A stretch of DNA of 64,000 nt from Trissonchulus latispiculum. Lineage: Eukaryota > Nematoda > Enoplea > Enoplida > Ironidae. Of the stretch, positions 31,501-39,878 are shown piece after piece. Below the pieces are notes generated by a model that saw nothing but the letters and a program-made list of their open reading frames with translations, had not been told where the DNA came from and ran no database searches. The stretch spans positions 1-64,000 of the forward strand of contig JASAND010021437.1 in assembly GCA_030248195.1 (NCBI GenBank). The letters are read 5' to 3'. The first letter of the stretch is position 1, and each line of letters opens with the position of its first letter. Position numbers and translations under genes: made by a program.

Positions 31501-32278
31501 AAGTTTCTCTTGGCAGCCGCAGCCGCCATCACGAAACCCTGGATATGCCGGGGCCTCAAATTAAAGTAAAATTTATGTCGATACCTTCATTCGTTTGCGT
31601 ATATTTGAGTGCGTAACTCACAAAACTTATCTGCAAAAATTCCTACTTTTTTCAGAAAATTCCTACTTTTATTCCTACTTTTTCCTACATTTTTTTCCTA
31701 CTTTTTTACAAAATATTCCTACATTTTTTCCTACTTTTTTGATTTTGGGTAGTATGAGGCCTGTAGTACCCACTTTTGTTTGTGAGGAGCCTTTTGTTCT
31801 AAAGGCAAACTCCAAAAACGGCCACTCTTTCTTTGTGCAATTATGTAATACAAGTTTGGAAACGGCTTCTTGTCACCGGCATAGTTTTTATGCAGGATCT
31901 ACGGATCAACCACTAGGGCCTTTTCGGACAGCGAGTTAAACGAGTTTAGCGAGTTAAAATTAACTCAATCCTTTTCGTGCACAGGGTTAAATAGTCCATT
32001 TTATCGCGCTTGCAGTGTTAAACGAGTTAAAATGTTTTAACTCTACTCCCTTAACTCGCACGCTAACATCCCCATAGATGCAGGTCAATGCTGAGGTTTT
32101 GTTTATAATTTTTGTTCCCTTCGATTCTCCTTTCTTTTGCTTATATTTTGCTTGCTAGGTTGAACATATATGTAATTTTTTTATAAAGTTAACCATTTTC
32201 TTTATTCCAGCCAAAGAATTGACTCGTGGAAAGATACTCAAGATTCTAGAAAATCCTGCTATTACTGGTGCCTGGTGA
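19517..32278 (+). CDS. LIN52: LIN52, DREAM/MuvB complex subunit, five exons
   Basis: The exons are 19517-19604, 20921-20961, 22621-22696, 23066-23149 and 32211-32278. Borders are GT-AG and phases match throughout, giving 118 aa (the human protein is about 116). LIN52 is part of the MuvB core (LIN9, LIN37, LIN52, LIN54, RBBP4). In DREAM it bridges MuvB to the p107/p130 pocket protein with E2F-DP, repressing cell-cycle genes in the nucleus. Exon 1 carries the LxSxE pocket-binding motif (LLSYE, residues 11-15) and the RASPDLWPEQ block. Its serine, S22, corresponds to the DYRK1A-phosphorylated Ser28 of human LIN52. Exon 4 has RGLQNLAYQLGADE, and exon 5 begins AKELTRGKILKILE, both family hallmarks. 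The ATG at 19517 opens the conserved N-terminus. The last intron is 9 kb of nested repeats. The C-terminus ends in a short unusual tail, NPAITGAW. Confidence 0.93.
19702..19784 (-). repeat. tRNA-like SINE head or tRNA pseudogene
   Basis: Read on the minus strand, it contains a Pol III A box, TTGGCTAAATGGTTAAGGCG, and a B box, AGTTCCAATCCCC, with the spacing of a long-variable-arm (Ser/Leu-type) tRNA. The stems are degraded, so no anticodon is assigned. It lies in LIN52 intron 1. Confidence 0.5.
20080..20370. repeat. Inverted-repeat element, GCTGAAAAGTTG family (copy 2), with (TAG)n
   Basis: TTGCTGAAAAGTTGTAG on the left pairs with CTACAACTTTTCAGCAAAA on the right. Inner blocks GTCCGTTTTTTGATTCAGCT and AGCTGAATCGAAAAACGGAC also pair. 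A (TAG)n microsatellite of about 25 bp at 20143-20167 interrupts the left arm. Confidence 0.65.
20731..20845 (+). repeat. Degraded tRNA-headed SINE copy
   Basis: It shares the TTCGATTGT lead-in, the B box (GGTTCGAATCCC), CCGAATTTTTC and GCTGTAGTGACAA with the tRNA-like copy at 17371. The anticodon half is deleted or rearranged. It lies just before LIN52 exon 2. Confidence 0.55.
21552..22058. repeat. Tandem/near-tandem ~114-bp repeat, three copies
   Basis: Copies start at 21552, 21829 and 21943 with CCACTGGGAAAACTGTCC. Each continues AAGGCCCGGTAATACCCTGA, an AAAGGGACAGAAGGGTAAT-type block, CAGACGGGACCACAGAG and a CCCCATTTT end. The last two are adjacent with a 114-bp period. A (TA)n stretch at about 21770-21789 lies between the first two. 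It is in LIN52 intron 2 and is non-coding. Confidence 0.75.
23205..25100. mobile_element. GGGCCTTTTCATAAAATG element with GGATTAAAC arrays (part 1)
   Basis: The left end is GGGCCTTTTCATAAAATGAT, followed by ATGGATTAACTTAAACGGAT-type short repeats and a second TATTCATAAAAT motif. Near 24930-25090 inverted counterparts appear (TTTAATCCGTATTTTATGAA, GTTAATCCGTTTAAGTTAAT, TTTTATGAACAC). A CTGG/CCAG MITE is nested at 23684-24047. The related block at 28600-28872 may be the true far end of one 5.7-kb element. There is no transposase frame. Confidence 0.75.
23684..24047. mobile_element. CTGG/CCAG G-run MITE, 5-bp TSD (nested copy)
   Basis: The ends CTGGGCTTATTCTA and TAGAATAAGCCCAG are perfect 14-bp inverted repeats. 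The flanking duplication GTTAA is exact (23679-23683 and 24048-24052). The interior has G-runs and the CGAAGCCGGAAAATTTTTGA core. It is inserted in the GGGCC-ended element around it. Confidence 0.9.
25101..28599. other. LIN52 intron 4, non-coding transposon interior
   Basis: The sequence is AT-rich with no recognised protein. A duplicated segment of about 180 bp occurs near 27010-27300 (GGATTTGACTCA, ACGACATTTCGCAA). A tandem duplication of about 115 bp lies at 28265-28450 (CCATAATTAGCAAAGAA, TTCATCGTAGCCATTAAAAA). It may be the interior of one large element spanning 23205-28872. Confidence 0.45.
28600..28872. mobile_element. GGGCC-type element terminus with GGATTAAAC arrays (part 2)
   Basis: The stretch contains many copies of GGATTAAAC and its complement GTTTAATCC. 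It ends with TTAATCATTTTATGAAAAGG followed by TCCT, the inverted counterpart of the left end at 23205. It is either the right end of the same 5.7-kb element or of a second copy. Confidence 0.7.
29633..30008. mobile_element. CTGG/CCAG G-run MITE, 5-bp TSD (copy 3)
   Basis: It begins CTGGGCTTTTTCTAGGC and ends AAAAAAGCCCAG. The duplication TTCAA is exact (29628-29632 and 30009-30013). The interior is closely similar to the copy at 1191-1540, including CATATACTGCTATAACTATG and GGCATTTTCTGGGCACCTTA. The 188-aa minus-strand frame across it is a translation of the repeat. Confidence 0.9.
30351..30425. repeat. Single hAT-like end with ATCCGGATA repeats
   Basis: TAGTGATGGGCACTGGAGAT followed by clustered ATCCGGATA motifs has the look of a hAT terminus with subterminal repeats. 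I did not find the other end. Confidence 0.4.
31916..32065. repeat. GGGCCTTTTCGGACAG terminus with GAGTTAAA arrays
   Basis: GGGCCTTTTCGGACAGCGAG is followed by GAGTTAAACGAG, GCGAGTTAAAAT and their complements. It follows the plan of the elements at 4872 and 23205 with a third repeat sequence. Only one end is seen, just before LIN52 exon 5. Confidence 0.5.
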
Positions 32279-32748
32279 CGGTCGGCGAACGTTTTTAGGC
32301 TGCTAATATGCGAGTATGCCTTTTTACTACACACTACACTCCACACTGATTTTATGAATGATGTACACCCTATATTTGCTGTTTGAAAGTGTGTTTGATG
32401 TAACATAACTGTTTACTTTGTTTTTGTTGTATATCAATGATTGAAATTTGTAATCTTCTCAGTTTCTGTATTTTTTATTTGGTTTTTTGTGTACTCTGTT
32501 GGTTCAGTTGTGAAGAAACTGATTTTCTTGTAATCTTCTTGCTTTATCGCATGTTGATGTTTTGTATACTTTGTATACAAATTGTACCCTCAAGCTGTTT
32601 TAATTCAGTAAAATGCATGTTTTGCCTTTCTAAGGGCTTGTTAGTTAATGGGGTCCATTTTTTGGTTTTTTCAACCTTCATCACCTTTTTGAACGATTTA
32701 TTAGAACTAAAGTTGAAAGTCTTATTGTTATTGAGTAAGTTCACCTGA

Positions 32749-32754
32749 AATAAA
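32749..32754 (+). promoter_or_regulatory. Candidate polyadenylation signal AATAAA for LIN52
   Basis: AATAAA is 471 bases beyond the LIN52 stop codon and is followed by TCTGCGTATCGTG. The 103-aa open frame between 32437 and 32748 is T-rich and is better read as 3' UTR. Confidence 0.5.
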
Positions 32755-33787
32755 TCTGCGTATCGTGCTACACATAGGAAATGAAAACAGATGGATTTTT
32801 CTCAGGTGCCAGAGAAGTCTCACGAATGGCAAACTATGTTATGTTGGAGGTAGAATTTTAAGTTAGCCTTTAAACTTTTTGATTCTTTGAAGTTTTGCTA
32901 CAACAGTTTGCTGTCTCTTGAAATTCGTATTCGTACCAAATCAAATCAAATTCGTACCGAAAATAAACAAGTAGGCTCCTAAAAGGAGCATGAACTCGTT
33001 GCAGAAAACTTCGTCTTAATTAATCTGTCTTATTTAATGGAAAATATATTTACAGGAATGATGCTGGTTTGGTTATCTTTTGACTGTACCACATTTTGCT
33101 ACAGTTAATTCGCTAAGCTAAGGCACCACTTTTATAACTCATGGTTTTGAAAGCTTTGGGAACACGTGAAACTATGTACAATTCTTTCTAAATATAGCAA
33201 CTCTTAAAATTTAATATTTCCACTATTTGAAATGGATAATTTACGCTTTACACCTAAACAATAACTAGAATTTTGTGAAGGGGCATACTATGGGCTAACG
33301 CATTCAGAAACTTAAAAAATAAATGTTTAACATTTCTGTGAGACTAAGGTGATAAAAATGTTGTCCCTATTTTGTTGAAAGTTTACTTATCGAGGTTTTC
33401 TGTGATGCTGCTGCGGAGAAATTTGAAATCTAATTTTAAATTCAGGATTTCGTTAGCTCGGTGAGAGCTGAAGTTGCAATGTAAGTTTACTTAATGTAAA
33501 GATTACAAATTAAGGTATTTCAGATTCGTGTTTGGTGCCCCAGATAGCCCCTTACGCAACTGTTTAGTAAAATCTTTAGAATCTCAAAAAAATTTAAGCT
33601 TTAAACTTATAAATTTTGTCATCCAGTTCCAGTGTGCTTCCATACAAACTTTTAAAATTGATAAATTGCTAATACGAAATCGATTGTTTGAGCTAGGCAG
33701 ACAAAGCGCAAGCTATTCAGATTTGCCTACGAAACTTCATTAGCTTGCAATGGCAGCCTGTGTAACTTGCAAACAGCTCAGTAATAG
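32755..33787. other. Intergenic sequence, nothing recognised
   Basis: The sequence is AT-rich. The stretch near 33455-33700 faintly resembles the GCTGAAAA inverted-repeat family (GTTAGCTCGGTGAGAGCTGAAGTTG, CAGATTCGTGTTTGGTGCCCC). No exon or RNA gene could be supported. Confidence 0.35.
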
Positions 33788-34148
33788 CAAGAGTACATAA
33801 TATAGGAGTGTGCCACTAGGCACACTCTCTGTTATCAGAGCAAAAACTATGCTCTGCTCGCTAACGGCCCACCCCCGCCCCGCAAATTAGACCCTTCACT
33901 TCAAAGAATTTTGTGCGCTATGTTTGTGTTCTAAAGCTCGAAGCAGGTACAAAATTCGCGCACGTACTGCTTGTGTTTTCGAGCTTAAGCACATAAACAT
34001 ACCCCCGTTTCGACTAGGTACTGATTTGCGGGGGGGTCACTAGGGTCTGATTTGCGGGGGGGGGGGTGGGCCGTTAGCGAGCAGAGCATAGTTTTTGCTT
34101 TGTAAGAGAGCTTGCCTAGTGGCATACTCTTATCATTATGTACTCTTG
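33788..34148. mobile_element. CAAGAGTAC foldback MITE (second intact copy)
   Basis: The left arm (CAAGAGTACATAATATAGGA, GTGTGCCACTAGGCACAC, GCTCGCTAACGGCCCACC) and right arm (GGTGGGCCGTTAGCGAGC to ATTATGTACTCTTG) are inverted. They show more mismatches than the copy at 2942-3320. The centre shares CAAAGAATTTTGTGCGCTAT and the GCGGGGGGGTCACTAGGG motif with that copy. Confidence 0.82.
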
Positions 34149-35329
34149 GTAATAGCAAGAATATGTAATAGTCAAAGATAAAATTGTTCCATAACATTAA
34201 GATTGGCTGGATAGGTATAATGACGACAGATGTCGCCAGGCAATTGAAAACTATGTTCAGCGTTATCCACAATTCAGCTGAAAGTTTAACATTTAGTGGT
34301 GCTGCCTGAACCATTATATCGAACAAATCCACCGTCTCAAACAGCTTCTCAAAACTGACGGAATTCTTTACAGCCTAATTTGCATATTGTTGTGCACAAG
34401 AAAACTTTCTGTTCAACCAGCGGGGGAATAGCGTTTCTGAAAACATTCTACTGAGCCCTGCTAGAAGTTTGCATTAAACTTTAAAAGTTTAGTACTATTT
34501 ATTTAGTTTAGCTAATTGTACTGAGCTCAAAATAGCAAAAGAACACGTAAAATCTCGCAATTCAAACCTTTCCCCCTCCTGGCAAAAACGTAATAAGAAT
34601 AAGAAACTAGTCTCAGTGCTAAGGATATGTCGAATTTTAAGCATACGTTTCTGCACAGTTCATTCTGACCAACAGCTATCTCGCCTATAGGCGAGATAAA
34701 AATCAGCAATAAATGGACACCTCTTAATTAGCTTCAGAGATAATTCGCCAGTGGATTAACATCAATTTAGCTACTCGCTCTAGTGCGAGATTTATACCAA
34801 GAGTCAGGAAATAACTAAACCGAAAGGTTGCCCTGTGTTCTAGAACATGTTGGGTGGGATAGGGGCAAAGTAATCCTCGGTTTAGTTTGAGCTAACTCTA
34901 AAATTAAATTAGAATTTAACACAACCTGTAAAGAAGTACAATCCGCTTGATGTGTCGAGTCAATTATCAAATTCGATGAAGTTTTTAAAAACTTCACACT
35001 ATGCAAACTGTGCACACGACTATAATGGGAAATGGGAATGCTTTCGACATACAAGTGAGGAAACGAGACTCTCAGTAATAAATGTTCAATTCAATCTCAG
35101 CGTTAAGCCGATATTATTGTCTTATCGGAACGATATTTCAAGCAAAAGGATACGAGTCATCGTCAAAAAGAAACTGTAGAGTAGTCCTGCTCACGGTTAT
35201 CAATATCGCTTCAGATCAATACATGTAGAAGGTTTGTTCTGTCTGATGTGAAGGTGAAGGAAATCTAAATCGCATAGTCGTCTTCATTCTTGCCGAGATA
35301 AATGCATCTCCTGTCCAAACAAACCAACA
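34149..35329. other. Intergenic sequence upstream of the DEG/ENaC gene
   Basis: I see no gene, RNA or repeat that can be defined. Short open frames here are AT-rich and have no recognisable motif. Confidence 0.35.
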
Positions 35330-35599
35330 TCCTGCTTAATAACTGTTGGTAGGTGCCCATCTTTGGACTCGCGAAGAGTGTCTCCTCGAATAATGACTGA
35401 CTGTACTGTGGAGGGGGGAAGCAGCCCTTCTATACAGACTCCTGTTACCTTCCCACCGTGGTAATACCGATTTACTGACCAGTTAGAAATGGACAGAACA
35501 AAAAGGAAAATACTTTGTAGTAGCAGGGGCTCAAACCACCGACCACATGGTCGATAATTTGATCTTATCCTTAGACCACTCGGCTATCTCGAAGGGGAA
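35330..35599 (-). repeat. tRNA-headed SINE
   Basis: On the minus strand the head reads GATAGCCGAGTGGTCTAAGG (A box) and GGTGGTTTGAGCCCC (B box), as in Leu/Ser-type tRNAs. The body that follows contains GGTCAGTAAATCGGT, GGGAAGGTAACAGGAGTC and GAGGAGACACTC. It is shared with the headless plus-strand copy near 51480-51715. Confidence 0.65.
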
Positions 35600-35851
35600 G
35601 AGATGGGGTTGTTTATCAAATAAATAACAGTATTTCGATAACAGCATACCTATAAATTTGACACTGACACTAAAATGGAGGACAACTTGGCTGGTTCAAT
35701 TAACGTTTTTCTGTCCATCTCATTTGTGTGTCAATAGTGACACTGGATACGTTTTGGCAAAAAAAACTGGCACTTCTGGATGAAGTTTTGTTTTGAGAAC
35801 GTTTTTGTTAGGCGCAATACCTCCAGCTTTGTTGCACAGTTTTCATGTTAA

Positions 35852-37057
35852 ATGAAAGAGTTCAGTAAGCGAACAACAGTTCACGGAATTTATCATTTGG
35901 CTAATTCAACGTCAGTTGTAGCAAAAACTTTTTGGCTGCTGTTGATTCTAGCAGTATTTGGATTTTTGATTTATGAGCTACAAAGGCAGATTCATGACTT
36001 CTTCTTGAGACCAACGTCTGTATCCATCTCTGTCCGGGCGAGGTCTGAACCTCCAGATGTCTACATCATCCCCAGCTGTTGGTTTAATAAGCACAAGTTC
36101 AACAGACTGAACTTTACTCAGTCAGAAAAGGATTATCTGCTCGACAGATTGTTACACCATTTACAGTGGCATCAGTTGCAAAACGGTATAAAATTTGACA
36201 ACCCAATTTCTGCCATGGATGATAATTGGACAGTTGAATTTTCCGAATTTATCGAAAAAACCGAATACGGAACGCTAATGATGAGTCTTAGTTCAGCTGG
36301 TGCAGAAATTGATATCCACAATTCAGTTGATGCCACTGGTGAACCATTCCTGGCATTATGTGGAGATCAAATTTGCTATAAACTGCCGCAAGTTCCTTCA
36401 TTCGGTCTAACGTTTGCCATAAATCAGACATTTAACGAGATGGATCTTGTATGTCCCAAAGATCATAGCTACTGCTACGAAATTGCAGTCGGTCACAATA
36501 ACCTAATTATAGTCTGTAGTGAAACCGGAGCGTACCATACGATTTCAGTTAGTACCGACTTTAAGTTTCTTTTAAAAAACTGTGTTTCCTCAAATTTGAT
36601 ACAAAGTGATCACCATTGCGAGCTGAACTGCTACGAATGGTACTTCAACTGCTACTACGGATGTTCAGTGTTCAATCCAAATGTCAGTTTGCATGATCGA
36701 TGTAGTTTCAAGCTTCGCTTGCAAGAATTTGCCGATTCAAAGGAATGCAACTTTTCGCAATGCGCCGGAACCTGTCACTACACTCGCTGCAAACAAATGG
36801 TCAACTGGGTAGCCCATCAGACTTTGCCTCTGAAGTCTGCCGAAGTGCTGGTCTATATCCACTTTTCCAGAGACGTCTATGTCATGGAGGAATTTGAAAA
36901 CTACAGCTGGCACGCCTTCGTTGCCAACGTGGGTGGTCTCCTGGGAATTTGTTTCGGAGCCTCGTTCCTGTCAATTGTTCACATTCTAACTGAGCTGGCG
37001 TCTGTGACACAGACAGTTCTACAGAACAAAAGCTCCATTCAAACACCTTCCATGTAA
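35852..37057 (+). CDS. Degenerin/ENaC-family cation channel, intronless, 401 aa
   Basis: This is a complete single-exon frame. DEG/ENaC proteins form trimeric, amiloride-type sodium-permeable channels in the plasma membrane, gated by acid, peptides, force or other ligands. The sequence shows the gating HG motif near the N-terminus (TTVHGIYH, H11-G12) and a first membrane segment at about 26-46 (KTFWLLLILAVFGFLIYE). A large extracellular part has cysteine clusters (CELNCYEWYFNCYYGC and CNFSQCAGTCHYTRC) and N-glycosylation sequons. The second membrane segment, at about 356-382, contains GGLLGICFGASFLS, with the selectivity-filter G-x-S as GAS at 369-371. At 401 aa it is shorter than most members (500-700), with a reduced extracellular domain and no PY motif. 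The ATG at 35852 places HG at the expected distance from the start. The absence of introns beside intron-rich neighbours suggests a retrocopy or intron loss. The ligand cannot be inferred. Confidence 0.93.
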   Translation: MKEFSKRTTVHGIYHLANSTSVVAKTFWLLLILAVFGFLIYELQRQIHDFFLRPTSVSISVRARSEPPDVYIIPSCWFNKHKFNRLNFTQSEKDYLLDRLLHHLQWHQLQNGIKFDNPISAMDDNWTVEFSEFIEKTEYGTLMMSLSSAGAEIDIHNSVDATGEPFLALCGDQICYKLPQVPSFGLTFAINQTFNEMDLVCPKDHSYCYEIAVGHNNLIIVCSETGAYHTISVSTDFKFLLKNCVSSNLIQSDHHCELNCYEWYFNCYYGCSVFNPNVSLHDRCSFKLRLQEFADSKECNFSQCAGTCHYTRCKQMVNWVAHQTLPLKSAEVLVYIHFSRDVYVMEEFENYSWHAFVANVGGLLGICFGASFLSIVHILTELASVTQTVLQNKSSIQTPSM

Positions 37058-39401
37058 GCTTTGGCGGCCTTCGTGAGCATAAATACGTTGAATACAACAT
37101 AAAATTCATTGTGAATATACCAGAATTTGAAGATATCAACTTCACCACTGGACGACTTCCCCCCCCCCCCCAGATAATCCTTGTCAGTTTTTGTGTTCTA
37201 TTTTCAGGTTATTCACAGAAAGACCTCGTATTTAAAGCTAATCGCTGCTGAGACCGCGGGCCCGGCCGAACCCATCGACGGCCGGTGATTCCGTAGGCCC
37301 GACAGCCTAGAGCAGTTCGCAGTGCAGCTATTATGACTGATAGATATTGATTTTTCGGATGGTGTATTAGAAAAATGTAGGTGTATGTGTACCACACTGC
37401 ATGACAGTACAGCCCAGACTAAAAGCAGGCTTTTTTACAGTTTGTTTGTGTAAATATGCAGCTCCAGTTTCCAAACCTTGGCCCTTGGCCCAAGACGCAT
37501 AACCAGTTTTTGTCCTAATACTGTTGACGTGTGAGCAGGAAGATGATGAAGAAGAGAGTAGTGCTCGGATCGGTTCCACTGGAACCGGCAGAACCGGAAC
37601 CGGAACCGGAAGGACTTTTAGAACCGGAACCGGTAGTATTTGGAACAGGACCGGTTCCAGTGTAATTTTTGTCTGCGATGATTTGACACATGTAACCAGA
37701 AATTAAGTTTTCAGCCTGCAAATTTTAAAAATTTCTCTAGCCCTTAAATTTAAATTTTCCGTCTGCAAATTCTGAAAATTTGTCTACTTAGATTTTGAAT
37801 GTGGTTTTCTGGGAGTCTGCCGAAACTCATTTTACGGTATTATTCTCCAACCAAGTAAGAGTTTAACTTTTTGTTGTATATATGTTGGCGAGATACCCAC
37901 TTACTTTGAGCTGATGATTCCTTTTGGAGTCATCGACTTTAAAGCATTATTACTAATTGTTTGCTTAGAGTTACGAAGCCACCTTTATATCAAAATATAG
38001 CCGAAGATTTTCTTTTTCCAATGGATACCTGGAAACTAGCTATGGTTTTCTAGAGTTTTCACTGAATATTAGAATGAGTGTACTTTTTATTTTTGTATTC
38101 TGGAAGCAAAGCAAAAACGAAAGAAAGAGAGACATCAGCTACGCCATTTTGATACCTCTGCCAACAGCTGGGAACTTTTTCAGTTATTATAAAACCGCTC
38201 TTCGTTATGAACAAATTTTAGCAAAAAGTACAGGTTTATAACGCCAAAATACGTAATCTAATTGTAGAAAAAGCATAGAAAGATGTTTAGAAAAGCAAAA
38301 ATTTTGGACATTTGAACAGGTTTTTTACACTTTTTAGCACTACTTTTTTTTACACTTTTCATCATTTTCAATATAGATTTTTCACATCTTTAATACTTTT
38401 TAACACTACTTTTTCGAAATTTTCGAACCGGTCAGAGCACTAGAAGAGAGTACAGTATGAAACTAAATCTTGACTAAGCTAAACTCAAGCTTCGAGAGCC
38501 TGAGAGTATTTTGATTAAATTTGTTGTGAATTGAACAAATTCTATTCAGTATTCTAGCAATCCAGCTACAGTAAATGAAATTAACAGTGAGTTAGGTAAT
38601 TTAACATGGTGTAGTTTAGGCGTAGGCACTGCTTTTTAGCGCAGCCGATTTGGAGTTCGTTTTAAGCGCTAAATTATAAACTTCTGGTCGTTGATTTACA
38701 TCCCGGCTGGTGTCGATTTACATCCCGGCCGATTTACGCAGCCTCGCCGAATGTAATCGTAATTTTTTGTCCCTGTAAAAATGGCCTCAAAAACAAAACC
38801 ACTTGTTGAAGAATTAATCTTTCGTTTCCAGCAGCTGTACAGTTACGAGTCTCTAACAGGGACTCCTCAAATTTATTACCATACGTTTTAACGGAACAAG
38901 GTTTCCTTTTCCGGAATTTATTTCTAGAATGAAGTGGACAAAAAATAAAAATGCTTCCAACGTAACCTACTATTTTCTTCGAATACACTATAAAATTTGT
39001 TAAAAAGGTTCTGTCATTGCGTTTAAAATTGTCATGAGACTGTTGAAATTTCAATGCGTACACGCAAAAATGCAGGCTCAAATATTCGAAAATGAAGATT
39101 CTACGTCTGCACATTGGCCGTCGTCCATTAGGGAATTGCACTCGCGGTGTTAAAATTGTCCAAGGGGAAGTTGGTCTTGAGCGAAATCTGCGGCCCGCAC
39201 AAAACCGACCTGCGGCTCGCTTACACAATCTGTGGTGTTGCGAGGGCACGCACTATTTCAAAGGATCAGACATCCATAGACAGTCAAATTTTCAAAGATC
39301 AGCCTGTTACTATTATTTATTTCATGTATGCATGCAATTCGCCCAAGCCCTAACTTGACTTTTTGATCAATAAGTTTAAAATATTGTGTGGGTGCATACA
39401 G
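37058..39401. other. Intergenic sequence between convergent genes
   Basis: A compact palindromic cluster of GGAACC/GGTTCC motifs lies at 37567-37665. The 171-aa minus-strand frame at 38734-39249 has no recognisable domain and a basic, low-complexity composition, so it is not called. No AATAAA was seen soon after the channel gene. Confidence 0.35.
37567..37665. repeat. GGAACC-repeat palindromic segment
   Basis: CGGTTCCACTGGAACCGG, then AACCGGAACCGGAACCGG, then GGACCGGTTCCAGTG form an inverted array about 100 bp long. It resembles the GC-rich arms of the hAT elements in style, but no ends or duplication were found. Confidence 0.55.
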
Positions 39402-39774
39402 TAGGGTGATGAATTCAAAAAATTTAATTTTTAGTTTGGTAAAGGGGGACCAAAGGGAATGCTGAAAACTTGCATACAGGGGTTTTCAGTGGCGCTGCAC
39501 CCGAATCCATCCGTTTTCGATGAAGCTTTTCTTTAGCTCAGGATAAGTTTACAACTTTAGCTCATATATATTAAGCTATGTAACCAAAAGCATTATCGAA
39601 AAACGCATTTCGGATTCGAGCTCAGCGCTCCTGAAAACTCCTGTATGCAAGTTTTCAGCAAAACGTTTTCAAAAAATTTTTCGATTCCCTTTGGTTCCTA
39701 CCCCCTACCAAACTATAAATTAAACTTCATTTTTTAAAATTTTAAATTTTTAAAATTTTTGAATTCATCACCCT
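39402..39774. mobile_element. AGGGTGATGAATTC inverted-repeat element
   Basis: The ends AGGGTGATGAATTCAAAAA and TTTTTGAATTCATCACCCT are inverted. Inside, GCATACAGGGGTTTTCAG pairs with a CTGAAAACTCCTGTATGC-type block, and AAAACGCATTTCGGATTC pairs with GAATCCATCCGTTTTCG. It shares the GCTGAAAA plan with the repeats at 18310 and 20080. Confidence 0.75.
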
Positions 39775-39878
39775 CCAATACGCACTCATATAAAATTTCA
39801 AAGTTACTGGTCAAAAATCAAGTTAGGGCTGGGGGGAATTGCCGGGCGCTGTGTAGTTAACTTAACGACACTACCTAC

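Larger units (their letters stand above)
29044..31763. mobile_element. CAGGCCTCATACT inverted-repeat element with TTCCTACTTTT arrays
   Basis: The left end CAGGCCTCATACT and the right end AGTATGAGGCCTG are 13-bp inverted repeats. TAGTAC flanks both sides (29038-29043 and 31764-31769). About 100 bp of TTCCTACTTTT repeats lie just inside each end, and both arrays are on the same strand. A CTGG/CCAG MITE is nested at 29633-30008. No transposase was found; open frames inside are short or repeat-derived. Confidence 0.7.

Noticed and set aside
32437..32748. 103-aa Phe/Leu-rich plus-strand frame after LIN52
   Set aside because: The T-rich composition and position before an AATAAA fit 3' UTR better than a protein.
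38734..39249. 171-aa minus-strand open frame
   Set aside because: It has no recognisable domain, a biased basic composition, and no splice or conservation support. It is the longest unexplained frame, so a homology search would settle it.
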